Assembly: GCF_016859285.1 (NCBI RefSeq)
Contig: NC_053412.1
Span: forward strand, 1,598,289-1,662,288
Reading direction: 5' to 3'
DNA: 64,000 bases
DNA from: Xiphias gladius
Taxonomy: Eukaryota; Chordata; Actinopteri; Istiophoriformes; Xiphiidae
The notes below the pieces were generated by a model. That model saw only the letters and a program-made list of their open reading frames with translations. It had not been told where the DNA came from and searched no databases. Below, in pieces: positions 47,401-58,084 of this stretch (position 1 is its first letter; every line of letters begins with the position of its first letter). The position numbers were made by a program, and so were the translations under genes.

Positions 47401-49343
47401 GCGCTTTTGGTCATTAAATGCTTTTAACCTGTATCCAGTCTATCCCCATGAGAGCTCTCATCCTCACTTCTCTATCACCACTCACTATTTCCCCCTGTTA
47501 AACAATCACCCCGGCCAGACACTAGGGCTGCACGATTAATCGTTTTTGAATCGCAATCTTGATTCAGACCCCTCTTCAATCTCATTTTTACATGACAACA
47601 ATTCTGCCCTGTTTACATTAGCAGCGAGATCCTCTGCGTCAAACCACGCGCTCCCTGATCTCCCTGAGCCGTTACAACAAAGGACAGAACTGTGTTTCAC
47701 CACCACGTGATGATCTCCACACGGGAAGACGGAGAAGATTTGAAAACTAACCGTGTGTGTAGTCTGGTGGAGGAATAATCATACCTCAGTTCTGGGTTGG
47801 AACCTAAAAAGGTTGATTTATTAGACAGTTGGCTGCCAAAAAAGGATTGTGAAAAGGTGAGGCAGAGTTGAAGTGAGTTGATTGACGATTGTCAATTAAA
47901 TCCATTTAACATATCAAAATACTATTTTTTGGCTTCATTTTCACAAATATAAAGAGCTGCTTAACGCTGTTTCTTATCATAATGTAAATCTCCAGGTTTT
48001 TGATTGACTGTTGGTCAGACTAAGCACAATTTTGGCTTCTGGAGGCTTCTGACAGACTAGCCATATTTTCAATATATTATGGGCATCATAATAAATGATC
48101 AATATATTAAAATCAATGACAAAATAACTGTTGGTTGCATTCCTAGATGCAATAGTGACTGACCTTCATTAGACATTGACTTGAGGCTCGGTCTGTCACT
48201 TTTGGGATGCTCATCACCATGGTGCATTAAGTTAAACAGACACAGGTTTTTGTTTACTATGGTTATAATATGACTTTCAAAGGCTGGAGAAACTGGACAC
48301 GGCTTAATGCCTCGGTGGTATAACATGCTGGGCCCCTAGCTCCGGGTGGTCGCGGTGTCTAGCTTGCTGAATAAGATGTGCTTCGATTTTTCGGACACAC
48401 GTACATCTACGGTGCTTATCTTAATTTCATCCACAGTTAAATTGTAATTAAGACCCCGATCTCACAAAGATGATGTTTTGTGAATGACTAAATCCGGTCC
48501 GAAGTAGCGTGTTTGCCCGATAATGGACCTCGCTGCCTTTACGGCTGCTTAGCTATCACGCCCCGGCTGCTAACTCCCGGTGTGCACGGAGCTGTTCACC
48601 GGTCTTTCCCCTCCACTACTGCCCTGACCACCGGAGTTACCCGGTAAACCCTTACTACAGCCTCCACTGTCCATTAGCTGGCAGGCTAACCGGTCCGTTC
48701 CAGCCATATCTGAGATAGCAGCTTGTTGCTCTGCGTGATGAACTTGTAGACTCTCAATGCCGAAATACATTCTTAAGATCTACTAATTAAGATTAGCTTG
48801 TAAGTGTAAGGCATACAACACAAATTAATACATTTTAATTATAAAAGGTAATGTTAGGAGCCACTCATTAATTCGGCACCTATTGTGTTTGTAAATATGA
48901 AATCGTTTTGATAAAAAAAAAAAAAAGGAACTTTATGGAATGATTCCCAGGCGTCATCACAGTGTTCCATCACCGATGATCACTGTGTTAAATTGTCATT
49001 TTTTTTATGGGGTCCGGCCTACTATGGAGCTAGCAGCTAACATCTGCCCACGGACCGGGGCTAACGTTACTCACTTCTCCGCTGAAGAGTCCTTGGCGGC
49101 TTCATTGTGTCCGTCGCCCTTGGAGCAAAAGCCTCTCACGCCGTGCTTTCTGGTGAAGTGCTGCGGGGCTCTCCACCCGGCAAATGCCTTCCCTCTGCCC
49201 GGCGACCTCCCATTCGAAGTGGCGGCGCTGAAGCAGGCGGCGGTTGCAGGTGCCGCTTTCACGCCGACTCTACCTGTCAACGGACGCTTCAGTTGGGTTT
49301 GAAATAACTCCTTGAGCGCTGCCGTTGACCGAAAATGTAACAT
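29418..49343 (-). CDS. gls: mitochondrial glutaminase, kidney type (KGA), 18 exons, 626 aa
   Basis: Phosphate-activated glutaminase converts glutamine to glutamate and ammonia in mitochondria. Exons 5'-3': 49343-49075, 40642-40546, 39830-39712, 37812-37683, 37400-37321, 37058-36895, 35928-35870, 32610-32578, 32259-32201, 31882-31816, 31580-31530, 31355-31179, 31091-30960, 30587-30495, 30071-30010, 29913-29837, 29742-29679, 29565-29418. All phases close. Exon 1 is a basic, alanine-rich transit region. [20 protein letters not shown] opens the N-terminal helical domain. The catalytic Ser246 and Lys249 are in FCLQSCVK, with Tyr374 (LDFYFQ) and Tyr426 (CGMYDFSGQ), and the allosteric-loop motif [10 protein letters not shown] is intact. 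Ankyrin repeats occupy about 535-600 and the protein ends KNLDGLL, the KGA tail. Human KGA has 669 residues; the difference is mainly the shorter exon 1. The exon 3 donor GTGGGT is weak. It is convergent with stat1; glsa versus glsb is undecided. Confidence 0.97.
32105..32151 (-). repeat. 47-bp repeat with CTCF-like motif, copy 1
   Basis: On the minus strand it contains CAGCAGGTGGCGCTCTTGTA, nearly identical over about 47 bp to 35318-35365 on the plus strand. It lies in a gls intron between the exons at 31816-31882 and 32201-32259. CAGCAGGTGGCGCTC fits the CTCF core. Confidence 0.7.
35318..35365 (+). repeat. 47-bp repeat with CTCF-like motif, copy 2
   Basis: Plus-strand copy of the 32105-32151 repeat, with one substitution and a 1-2 nt difference near its end. 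It lies in the gls intron between 32611 and 35869. The two copies are inverted and about 3.2 kb apart. Confidence 0.7.
38190..38300. repeat. dispersed fish repeat ('TTTATTTATACAGCGCC' family)
   Basis: TTTATTTATACAGCGCCAAA followed by CATAACAGAGGTTATCTCAG and a GGAGCAGGTCTAGAC segment match a repeat that is very common in perciform genomes (from memory). It lies in the gls intron between exons 3 and 4. Confidence 0.65.
38720..38780 (-). repeat. tRNA-like fragment
   Basis: On the minus strand GGTGGCGTGGCGAGTCGGTG is followed at tRNA-like distance by GGGTCGAATCC. The first block closely matches the module at 27098-27175, so both probably derive from one tRNA-related family. It is degenerate, with no intact cloverleaf. 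Confidence 0.5.
38953..39178. repeat. non-autonomous hAT-type element, partial
   Basis: Contains GGTTCCAGCTTCTCAAATGT, GGGCATTTTTCACTG and a terminal GATAATGAC...TTAGTTGCAGCT, typical of the fish hAT-derived short element also seen at 17813 and 46612. Located in the gls intron between exons 3 and 4. Confidence 0.65.
45400..45463. repeat. hAT-type short element fragment
   Basis: ATTATTTTCATTATCGATTA and following ATCTGCC are the terminal sequence of the same fish hAT-derived family as 17813. Only the end is preserved. Confidence 0.6.
45480..46060 (+). pseudogene. degenerate hAT transposon with BED zinc-finger remnant
   Basis: The segment begins CTAGGGCTGTAGTCCGCCGA and contains, at 45704-45784 on the plus strand, an open stretch reading [26 protein letters not shown]. 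This has the C-x2-C, aromatic and MxxHLK features of a BED-type zinc finger found at the N-terminus of hAT transposases. Neighbouring frames are shifted and stopped, no transposase catalytic region follows, and the right part (ATTTCAGTCGACCAAGATTT) looks like the opposite terminal region. It is a dead, mostly deleted copy in gls intron 1. Confidence 0.6.
46612..46760. repeat. hAT-type short element fragment
   Basis: CTGGTTCCAGCTTCTCAAAT and GTGATAGTAAACTGGATATC match the interior of the element at 38953. It also retains a TGATTAATCCATAAATCGAT end. Confidence 0.65.
47523..48000. repeat. second hAT-like fragment
   Basis: Starts TAGGGCTGCACGATTAATCG, a characteristic terminal motif of a fish hAT family. 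The right end is not identified, and the boundary given is approximate. Confidence 0.4.
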
Positions 49344-49580
49344 TTCAATCCCGTGTAGAGGACTGTGTGGATGGAGTAACTACTGTGAAAACGAGTGAAG
49401 AAAACGGGAGAATAAAAGAACCGTGAATCCGAGTGAGAGTGTCGGTTTTTCTCGGTCGAGTAACGGTTTTCCTCAGCGGGATACAACCTACCTTTCACGC
49501 AGCACGAGTACGCCTCTCTGCACCTGATTGGTCAAGAGGGCTGTCAGTCATCGGGATCGTTCATCTCTCTTACTATGAGC
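49344..49580 (-). promoter_or_regulatory. gls 5' leader and promoter region
   Basis: Upstream of the gls ATG on the minus strand. The exon 1 region is CpG-rich, and a CCAAT box on the gls strand lies at 49527-49531. No TATA box is evident, which suits a housekeeping-type promoter. Confidence 0.45.
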
Positions 49581-51196
49581 ATATATTTACTCTTCTAACG
49601 TTTTTAAAGACACTTTTCCTCTTTAAAACTTCTTATATAAGACAAACCAGAACCAAGCGGTCCTGTATTAGAGTTTAGAAATAAAAGATCATAGCAAACT
49701 ATATGAAATGTATGCGACTGGTGAGGGATGCCACTGGATAGAAAACGCAGTTAAGTAAAATTATTACTGATGCACTAACATCATGCACTAAAAGTCGACT
49801 AGTACAGTAATGAAGACACTGTAAGTTGCTGTAACGATTACAACCACTTTGATTAAAGTGAATAGTGCAGATTTCAGAGTATTTACGAGGCCATTAAAAA
49901 GTGCAGGGCAGATATTTTAAATTTTTGTCTTATGTTGTTTTAATTGTTCTAATTTGTTTAGAACTTTATTATGTGGTTGATTTGTATATAGCTATCCATT
50001 GTGGTTGCTACAAGTATGCATCTTTTTAAAAAAAATAGCTTAAAAATAAACCTCCACATATGCCACATATACCCGCTGGGGCTTGGATATTTTATGGAAA
50101 AGTATTTAGAGCCATTTAAGACCCGGAAGGTTTATGTTGTCAGAAACTTTCCCATCAACTTCATGAATGATTTCAACAAGCTGCCAATTTCACAGAACAC
50201 GTTAGTGCATGTTTTTAATCGGGCAAAGTACCACGCAGCTACTTTAAGCCCTTATGTCATATAACAGAGTGCCTTCAAAGTGAGAATAAGTCACCACTGG
50301 GCTGCACAGAGGCCAGTTTCATGCTGTAATGCCTTGTCCTGCTCTGACACCGTGTGAGTTACTGTGGTACTGCGCATACAGTCTTCAGACTGTGGTTTCA
50401 CAGCAGATGGCAGTCTCTGTCCTTCAGCAGAAAAAGTTACAGCACCATCTCCTGGTTAGAAATCATTTTAGTTTGGTCCACAGGCAACAGGGACACAATC
50501 ACAAACCAAGAATCGATCAGAAACAGTCTAAAAGCCCCTAAACACTGGGACCGATACATTTCAGTTTAGATATGGAGAGATTTTTCTGCTTTGTTTGGTT
50601 TATTCCTTCCCACGTATGTTGTTTTAAATTCCTTTTATATTAGGAAATTCTGGATGAATGGCTCCGACATATGACTCCTATTGTGCATGACATGAGTCAG
50701 GCAGCATCTGAATGTTTGTTTTGACCTATTTGGCAGCCCAGGTGCGTGGAGTTCGACACCCAGCATGGCATAATGACCTACAAAGTGAGATTACTCACTG
50801 GAAAGTATTTTTCTAAGTTGCCGCAGTTTGCCCTTCCGTGGCTCCCAAACTTTTATCTGAGTCCATCTGAATCGCAGTAAACTCCACCCACCCGGAGCTC
50901 CAAGTAGGATTAAACAAACAAATTGATGCTGACTAATAATGCCTTGCTCGGAACATGAAACAGTAGTGAATTTGGACTAAATCTACTGGAGGAAACCCAG
51001 ACTCTGCAGCTCTGACCTCCATGTAATCAGGTCTAGAGATAAGGGGGACTTCCAAGAAAACTTACATGTGGGTTGTTACTTAACAGGAATCCACATTTTC
51101 ATTTTGAAAAAAAAAAATCCCTTTTTTGCACCAGTTGAGCTTCAAAGGTGGAGGGGAAACGTAACCTCACCTAGATGATCGGCTCGGTAGTTGCTA

Positions 51197-51228
51197 CACT
51201 ACACGGCCAAAAGAATGTGGACATCGTA
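51197..51228. repeat. solo Tc1/mariner terminal fragment
   Basis: CACTACACGGCCAAAAGAAT followed by GTGGACATC resembles the terminal inverted repeat of a widespread fish Tc1/mariner family. I see no partner end or transposase nearby. Confidence 0.55.
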
Positions 51229-52874
51229 TGCAGCCTTAAGGATATGTTTTGGGGTTTTTTTCAGGTCTTGGTGTAGGTTTTGACTGACTACATCAGCGAC
51301 CTCATCCTGCCCTGTTTTTATCATCTAAAAATATTATATCCAAAATTTGACCAGTTTTGGTCTTTAAAGATGCAGATATTCTCAATTTAAGATAAAGATA
51401 TGCTGTCAGGGCAGATCAAGATAAACAAATCATTATCTTCTTCTAAACTGCGTCTTAAAACTCATTTTTAACAGTCTATGGATAATTTTTATGTCTTTTA
51501 CTTGCTGGACATCTTATTATGTTTTACACGCCTTTTTTTTAGATATATTTGTTTTGCATCTCTGTTTTCATTATTTGTTTAAGTGTAAAACACTTTGTAA
51601 CACTGATTTAAATATGGGTATAGTTTGTCCAGTTTTATGCAAACTCCTGATTTTTTTTAAATTTTTAAATTTTTTTATTAAGATAAGACAGGATTTGACA
51701 TTTCATTTACCCAGAAGCTACTGTGCGTTAAAGCTGCAGTATGGTGGACCAAGCGAGCTTACAGACACATGACCTACCACATGATGTCAAATACTCTGAA
51801 TCTATCAGAGGTTTTTTCATTTCAGTAGTTAGTTAAATAATTAATAGTTAATAGGAGCAGAATGGTAAAGTTCTGTTAACTTTAAGCAAACAACTCTGTT
51901 TGTTACAGTGGCTGTTTGTTTGTGTACAGTACAGTGCACAGTTTACCGTATTTTTTTGTTGTCTTCATGTGTAAATATCCTATGTTGGCTTGAAAAGTTC
52001 ATCCGGTTTTCTTATTTTTTTCAGTTTCATGTACATTCATACTATGTTATGCATGTTTTGTTTTCAGCACAGAATCAAATCAAATTACATTTTCAATCTC
52101 ATCCGACCGAGTTATACGGTGAAGCAAATTATATTGATTTTTACTTGACCCTGATGGCCAGTAAGTTTCATAACTTGGGAGAAAATAGAAAGACTGTAGG
52201 AGATTGTTCACTTTTGCATGCACATTTTCAGTCTCAAAAGAGAGCCGGATGCACAGAGAGAGCTCTGTGTCCACCTTATTCTTAAAAAACTACATATTTT
52301 GAATACAAGTCTTTGCCAGTATTTTACCGTTTTACGTCCATGCTTTTTATCTCTCTTGAGAAACCTTCATAACTCATGAAACAATAAGAGAAAAAAATGT
52401 CACTTTTTCAAACTGACAGCAGCCGTCAAAGTTTAATGTTGCACAGAAATTGCCCGTGAGCAGCTGCATTTTCACTGCATGCAGCAGTAAAGCAGAAAAC
52501 AAAGGAAGGAAGGAAGGGAGACAAACAAGGCGATCCCTAATGAAGCTGCAGGGAGGAGAGGCGATAATTCACCAACACCCACACCTTCTCAAAAGCAGTC
52601 AGCTTCCTGCTCCTTTCAAAATGAGGGTGATGGGTGCGCTTGGCAGATCCCTCCCACGCTGCTTAGTGGCTGGCTTCCACCCACCGCCCGTGGAGCCGCC
52701 CACATCCAGCCGTTGCCACGGCAACACATCATCATCATCAGTGACTTGCACTAGAGGAGGAGGAGGAGGAGGATGGGGGCTGGCCGTTTGAGCAGCGAGC
52801 AGGGCTGCCACTGTGAACAGCAACCGGCGTGGGTGTTCATGAGCTGAGCTATTCTCCTGAGAAAATCTGTATAC

Positions 52875-52877
<3 letters not shown>

Positions 52878-52933
<56 letters not shown>
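52878..52933. repeat. (GT)n microsatellite
   Basis: About 28 uninterrupted GT units. The flanking open frames of alternating Val/Cys or Thr/His are artefacts. Confidence 0.97.
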
Positions 52934-52936
<3 letters not shown>

Positions 52937-52983
52937 AGGGCGGGGGCTGGAGGGGTGGAGGGGGGAGGTGGAGGGATTGGAGC

Positions 52984-53041
52984 GAGAGAGAGAGAGAGAG
53001 AGGGAGGGAGAGCGAGAGAGACAGAGAGAGACAGAGAGAGA
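52984..53041. repeat. (GA)n purine tract
   Basis: GA-rich imperfect microsatellite about 50 bp after the GT tract, making a compound locus. Confidence 0.9.
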
Positions 53042-53814
53042 GGGGAGGATGATGGGAGGTATGTGAAAAGGACCTGCGTCACAGTGAGTCATCAGCCAGT
53101 TTCACAATGTGTTGATGTGACGCTGATGCAAATGGCCTGAGAAGGGATTCATCTCCCTTAAACAAAAAAAAAGAAAGAGAAAGAGAAGAAAACAAACAGA
53201 GGCCGGAGAGAAGCTCCCTTGAAGGAAGCTGAACTGTCCTTTGAGTCACTTTCATCCCAAACCCTGCCTGAGTCTCTTTTCACCTGTATTTACGTGGTAA
53301 AGACCACCAGGTGCTTTTGCTGTTTTTCCAGCTCCACCCTGCCTTATACACATTCACTCTGGGTTCAGCCAGGGCTTCCCTGCCCTGCTCAAAGGCACCT
53401 CGATAGCTGTTAATGGATGAAGAGCAAGCCTCTGCGGCTTTTCAAGCGAGGATTCAAAGCAGTGATGTTCCAGCTAGTTTTTAATTGAGACACTGAAACT
53501 CCACCAGCCCCTCCCTGTAGCGGGAAGCTAATATACAATCAAGCAAAATATTATTATCACAACATTATAGTCATACTAAGACTCTAACCTATTATTACTG
53601 AACTACAAAGAGCTTTCCTGCCCCATTAGTCACCTAACCTGATATCTGACTTGAGCGAGTACACATGCTAACACACTGCTGCCTGCTTTTTTTTGTCCAT
53701 TGTCTAAATATTAATCTTCTTTATTAGTAAATTTGTTAGGAATTCAAGCTTTTTATGAATTAACGAAAGATTTAGCTGTGTGGCTAAGTCATATCCTCAC
53801 ATAAAAATATACAA

Positions 53815-54240
53815 ACTGAGTCGGGCTAACGGCGGTTAAATGTCGGCTGTCCTCTGGCACCAAAGAACCCAATATAAACTGTCTTTGGCCCATAAATGTT
53901 TTCCTGATTCGGGTATGTTGTGAGAATGTGGAGTCATTTAGGCTGAGAATTAGCTCCAGTTAGCTGCCATCAGGCTAGCTTTGGGCCAACGTCAACATCC
54001 GGGATTGGGCCAGAGTTTTTTAAAGACAGTTTGGCATTAGTTCGGCAAATTGGGCCTGCTGGATTTACACTGATGTTTAGCCATCGCTTTGGATATGTAG
54101 TTGGTTTAGACTTATATAATTGATAAATTTGAATTATAATGAACTCATATTCTACGTATCCCTTGAAAAATTTACTGGCTGAGTGAGGCCAACTGTGGCC
54201 AAATGTTGGCTGCGCTCAGGCACTGGATGACCACTTGTGA
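53815..54240. repeat. diverged direct duplication, about 360-bp period
   Basis: Similar 45-50 bp blocks begin near 53815 and 54175. Both carry ACTG, a GGC-AAC-G-GG core, AAATGT-GGCTG, a CTC-GGCAC motif and a final ACC. This is an old tandem duplication or two copies of an unrecognised repeat. Confidence 0.4.
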
Positions 54241-57200
54241 GTCGGCATTGGCCCATATTTGGTTGCCAGACTCTGGCAGCACGAAAAGCGAGCGAGTGTG
54301 GATTTAAACCAATTTTCTTTTTTTTTGCCATATATGGCCCCAGCAAGTTACAACTACCTGTAAAATTATGTTAAAGTTGGTAATAACTTGTAAAATTACT
54401 TAACTAAAGTAATTTAGTTTTTACTAAAGTAAATACTTCAGTGCTAGCATAGTAGCTGTCTTCCAGAGACACAAACATGATTTTGGAATTAATCCTGTCC
54501 TTTCATGGTGGACCGCGAAGAGGTCACAATCCCCAAAAACCCACTGTATGAAATAACTAGAGCCTAGCTAATAGATGGCATGGCAAATATTACTGGAAAT
54601 TTTTTTGGCTCATCACAGATTGGTCATTATATGTTGCCCGATAAGTAGCAAGACGTTTTTGTTCAGAAATGTCAGAAGTTTGTCCAGAGATTATTGTTGA
54701 TCTGTAAAAACCTCCGCTAAGTATCTTAAAGAAAAACGAACGAAAGTGAAATGTTTTTCTTTGTCATACTAACATGCAAACACCAAATACTCATGACAGG
54801 TAATGAAACCACTGGATTTTCATGACATTGATCATAGAACGCACCACACAATAGAGTTCAAAAAAATAAAGTTTAATGTTTATGTGCTGTATAACAAATA
54901 AAATATATTAGTGTTTAAAAAACAGGTGCATAACTAGGTGAAGCCTAATCTATCACTTTACAATAAACAGTGAGGTGAACGGTGATCAGTGAGACGGCAG
55001 GTCAGACATGCTCTCTTCTCTGAAACATTGTACGACAGTCACACTTACTAGGCCAGTGTTTGAGCCAGTCAGGCTGGGAAAACGTTTTTTTTTTTTTTTT
55101 GTTTGTTTTTTTGGGTCCCCAAACCACAACAGCTTTATCTCCCAGAATATCTCCCAGAATTCACTAGCCGCTTTAGCTGTAGCGAACTTGATTTTTGCAA
55201 CAGATCACGACCTCACATCCGTGTTAATTTCTTGCCGTAGTGGCTGCTCGAAACAAAACAACCTCATGGAATTATGTGAAATTTTCTTTAAATACAGATA
55301 CAGTGCTCTGTGCACTAAAAGTGAGACAACACAAACACTTCCCGCATTGTAGGTGAACTCCCACCCTGATGACAGACACACAGTTACTGAGCACGTGACG
55401 AAACGATGGATCCATATAGTATGCAAATAGACTTATTACTTACATAAATATTGCATTGGTCTGTCATTACGCTGAGTGAGACTAAACTATCTGCAGGGAG
55501 TCGGAGACTAAATTGTCTGGACATTATTATCATCTTGGACCAAACAGACATATTTACACAATGTGGAGAAACACACAAAAACACAGTGTACACTTATTTT
55601 TTTGTTACGTATCTACCTTTAAACAGCAAAAACACATCTTTTAAATATGCACAGATGGCCATCACAGGTGGATTAAAAACTGTTAGGAGCTAAGGCTAAT
55701 CAACATTATCATCATGTAAAGCATTTTTTTTATATACCAGACACTTTCACACTGTTGTATTTTTTTCCTCAATGACACTTAAGATTTCTTTTTTTGCTTT
55801 TGCTCTACATACATAAACACTGGATTGACACCAAAAATCTACAGCAAAGTTACATTTGACAAAGGAAAACCCTGGTTGAGAGATTAGGTTAGCACTATTT
55901 GTTATTATGGTACTATTTACAGAACACAGGCTGCTGCTCCGCTGCTTTTTGCCGCTGTTGATGAAAAACCACGAACCTGCAGTCTTTAATATTTTATTGT
56001 CCTCAGTTGAAGTTTTCATATTGAGTGGCTTTTACGACCTGTGGGGCCTCCTGAAAGCTTGTTGGATTACTTCTAAAAAACACACAGGCGTCTTTATTCC
56101 TGAAATACTCCCTGTTTGTAGATGCATGGTTTCGGTTCAACAGCAGTGTTTTGCTAAATTACAAAGTGAAATGAACCAATTAGCTCGGCCTCCGGCATGC
56201 CAGCCCAGCCATCCTGCCAAGACGAATGACAGAGGTCCCCTGCTGTTATTCCACAACAGCTCCTATACATCCTCTTCTTAAATTACCTCCCATAAATATA
56301 CACAAGACAAGAGCGAGGAAGGAAGGATTAATCCCACTGAAGTGAACGACAAAAAACTAACCTGCTAGAGGGGCTGAATCCTAACTCAATCTCCCTACAG
56401 TACGTTTATACTTCTGTCTTAAGTTACAGTACAAATGCAGACACCTAAGTTAGATTTGGGAGAACGACGGAGGTTCAGAGGACGTGTGGTGACGGACAAG
56501 AAAACGACCACAAGCCACCAGCAAAACGCTGATTAATCCTTGGCTATTGCTAACAAGTTTTGATCTTCCTATTATCAAAAATTATAGTTGGCTTGTGAAT
56601 TCATGAAAAGGGCTTGAGAATTTTGGGAAGCCAGCCACTGCAGCCTACAGAGTTACATTTCTGGCCATAAATCTCAAAATAAGGTATGGCTTTGTAGGAC
56701 TACCATTAAGTGTTGACTACTGTTAAATATTCATATATGCTTGTATGTGTAGTTTACCACAAGTTTCATCTTTAATGTGTTGATAACTGCCAACAGAAAG
56801 CATCAATAAGCACTTTGTGTTCTCATAAAAATGGTCGTAAAGAGACCCCAATGCATTAAAAATTCATTACAGATGCCTTAAAAATGCACTATAAATATTA
56901 GGGTAATATTGGTTTTGTGACATTGACCTTGAAATTTGTCTGAAAGAGCTGCCAACACACAAACAGCTATGTTTCACACTGCTTCCCAACATAGTCTAAG
57001 TCTTGCCACTAAACACAAAGTACAGATGAGGCTCATGGGAATGTCATTTGTTCTACAGATATTTGGTCATAAATCAAAGTACTGAACAAATATTTTGACA
57101 TCATGATGGATAGATGAAATATGAAGGGGTCACCAAAATTTGAAAATTAGTATTTAGAGTGACATGAATGTCTGTTCCAAGTTTTGTGCCATTTCATCCC

Positions 57201-58034
57201 ATGCTTATGAATACATTGGGAAAAGGCAGATAGTCCTACGTGAAGAGCCAGGGGATCACCAAAGTCTTTAAGATTCATCACCTGGGAACCATGCCAAATT
57301 TTACTGCACTCTATGCAATATTTGTCAAGATATTTCAGTTTGGAAAAAAGTGGGGGCACTGCCTTCTCCTGAAAACCACCGTTAGTTTTGCTAAAAATCT
57401 TAACAAGGAACTCTGGACACTTGAGATATTTTGGAATTTAAAATTTCAGATTGAATGTTGGCAGCATCTGCAGCTTTAGTTTTAATGTATAAGCCATTGA
57501 GAGAGACTTTGAAACAATTGGCTTTATGGTAGTCATATAAAGTGCTACCGACGCGCTGAACTCGCCTCAATACAGCACAGCCAACATTTCTGCCAACATT
57601 TCTGCTTTTGTCTAATCTCTGAATCTACATTTGAGTTAAGACTCAGCCCCGACATCACAGCCTGCAACCTGGCTGTCCAAAGAAAGCAACAAAAATGACA
57701 CCCAGGCAGAGGTAAAGAGTATACAAATGTCTGCAACAGATCACTCTTAAATTACATGTACATCTAACATGTACAATCAATCAACAGACAAAGACCTGTA
57801 GAGCACTGAGGGGCTTCTACACATGCTCTCTAGGTGCTTTGGCAAATACCTTTTAAAACAAAAAACAAAACAAAAACAAAAAAAAGAAACAAAAAGATAA
57901 AATCAAAGAAAAAAATAAATGCTATTCATGAGGCAACATTGGTTGTTAAGGCTCTACTGTGGCTGTGCTTGCTTAGTATCTATTGTCGGGTAATAACTGC
58001 ATACTGTCAAGTGTGAGTAGAATGAATAGGTACA

Positions 58035-58079
58035 AGGGGGTGGTGGGTGGGGGGTTGGGTGATGGGTGGGTGAGGCGGG
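58035..58079 (-). promoter_or_regulatory. C-rich element in nab1 3' UTR
   Basis: The plus strand is G-rich (runs of 3-6 G). The nab1 transcript therefore has a run of CCC/CCCC motifs from 6 nt past the stop codon, the type of sequence bound by PCBP/hnRNP K proteins. Function is inferred. Confidence 0.5.
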
Positions 58080-58084
58080 AGGCA

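Larger units (their letters stand above)
40643..49074 (-). other. gls: gls intron 1 (8.4 kb)
   Basis: The largest gls intron. I find no further gls exon or nested gene. Its recognisable contents are hAT-derived fragments (45400, 45480, 46612, 47523), a G-rich tract near 42820-42870, and a CpG-richer block at about 48480-48720 just inside the intron next to exon 1, which may be part of the promoter island or of a transposon. Confidence 0.6.
49581..58084 (-). other. nab1-gls intergenic region including nab1 3' UTR
   Basis: The right end is nab1 3' UTR of unknown length. The rest is AT-rich intergenic DNA with a Tc1 end at 51197, TG and GA microsatellites at 52878-53041, and a diverged direct duplication at 53815-54240. 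The open frames I inspected are short and not family-like. Confidence 0.5.

Noticed and set aside
48480-48770. CpG-rich segment inside gls intron 1 as an alternative gls promoter or exon
   Set aside because: No splice-compatible gls-like frame was found; it may be promoter-island edge or transposon DNA, so it is only noted in the intron entry.
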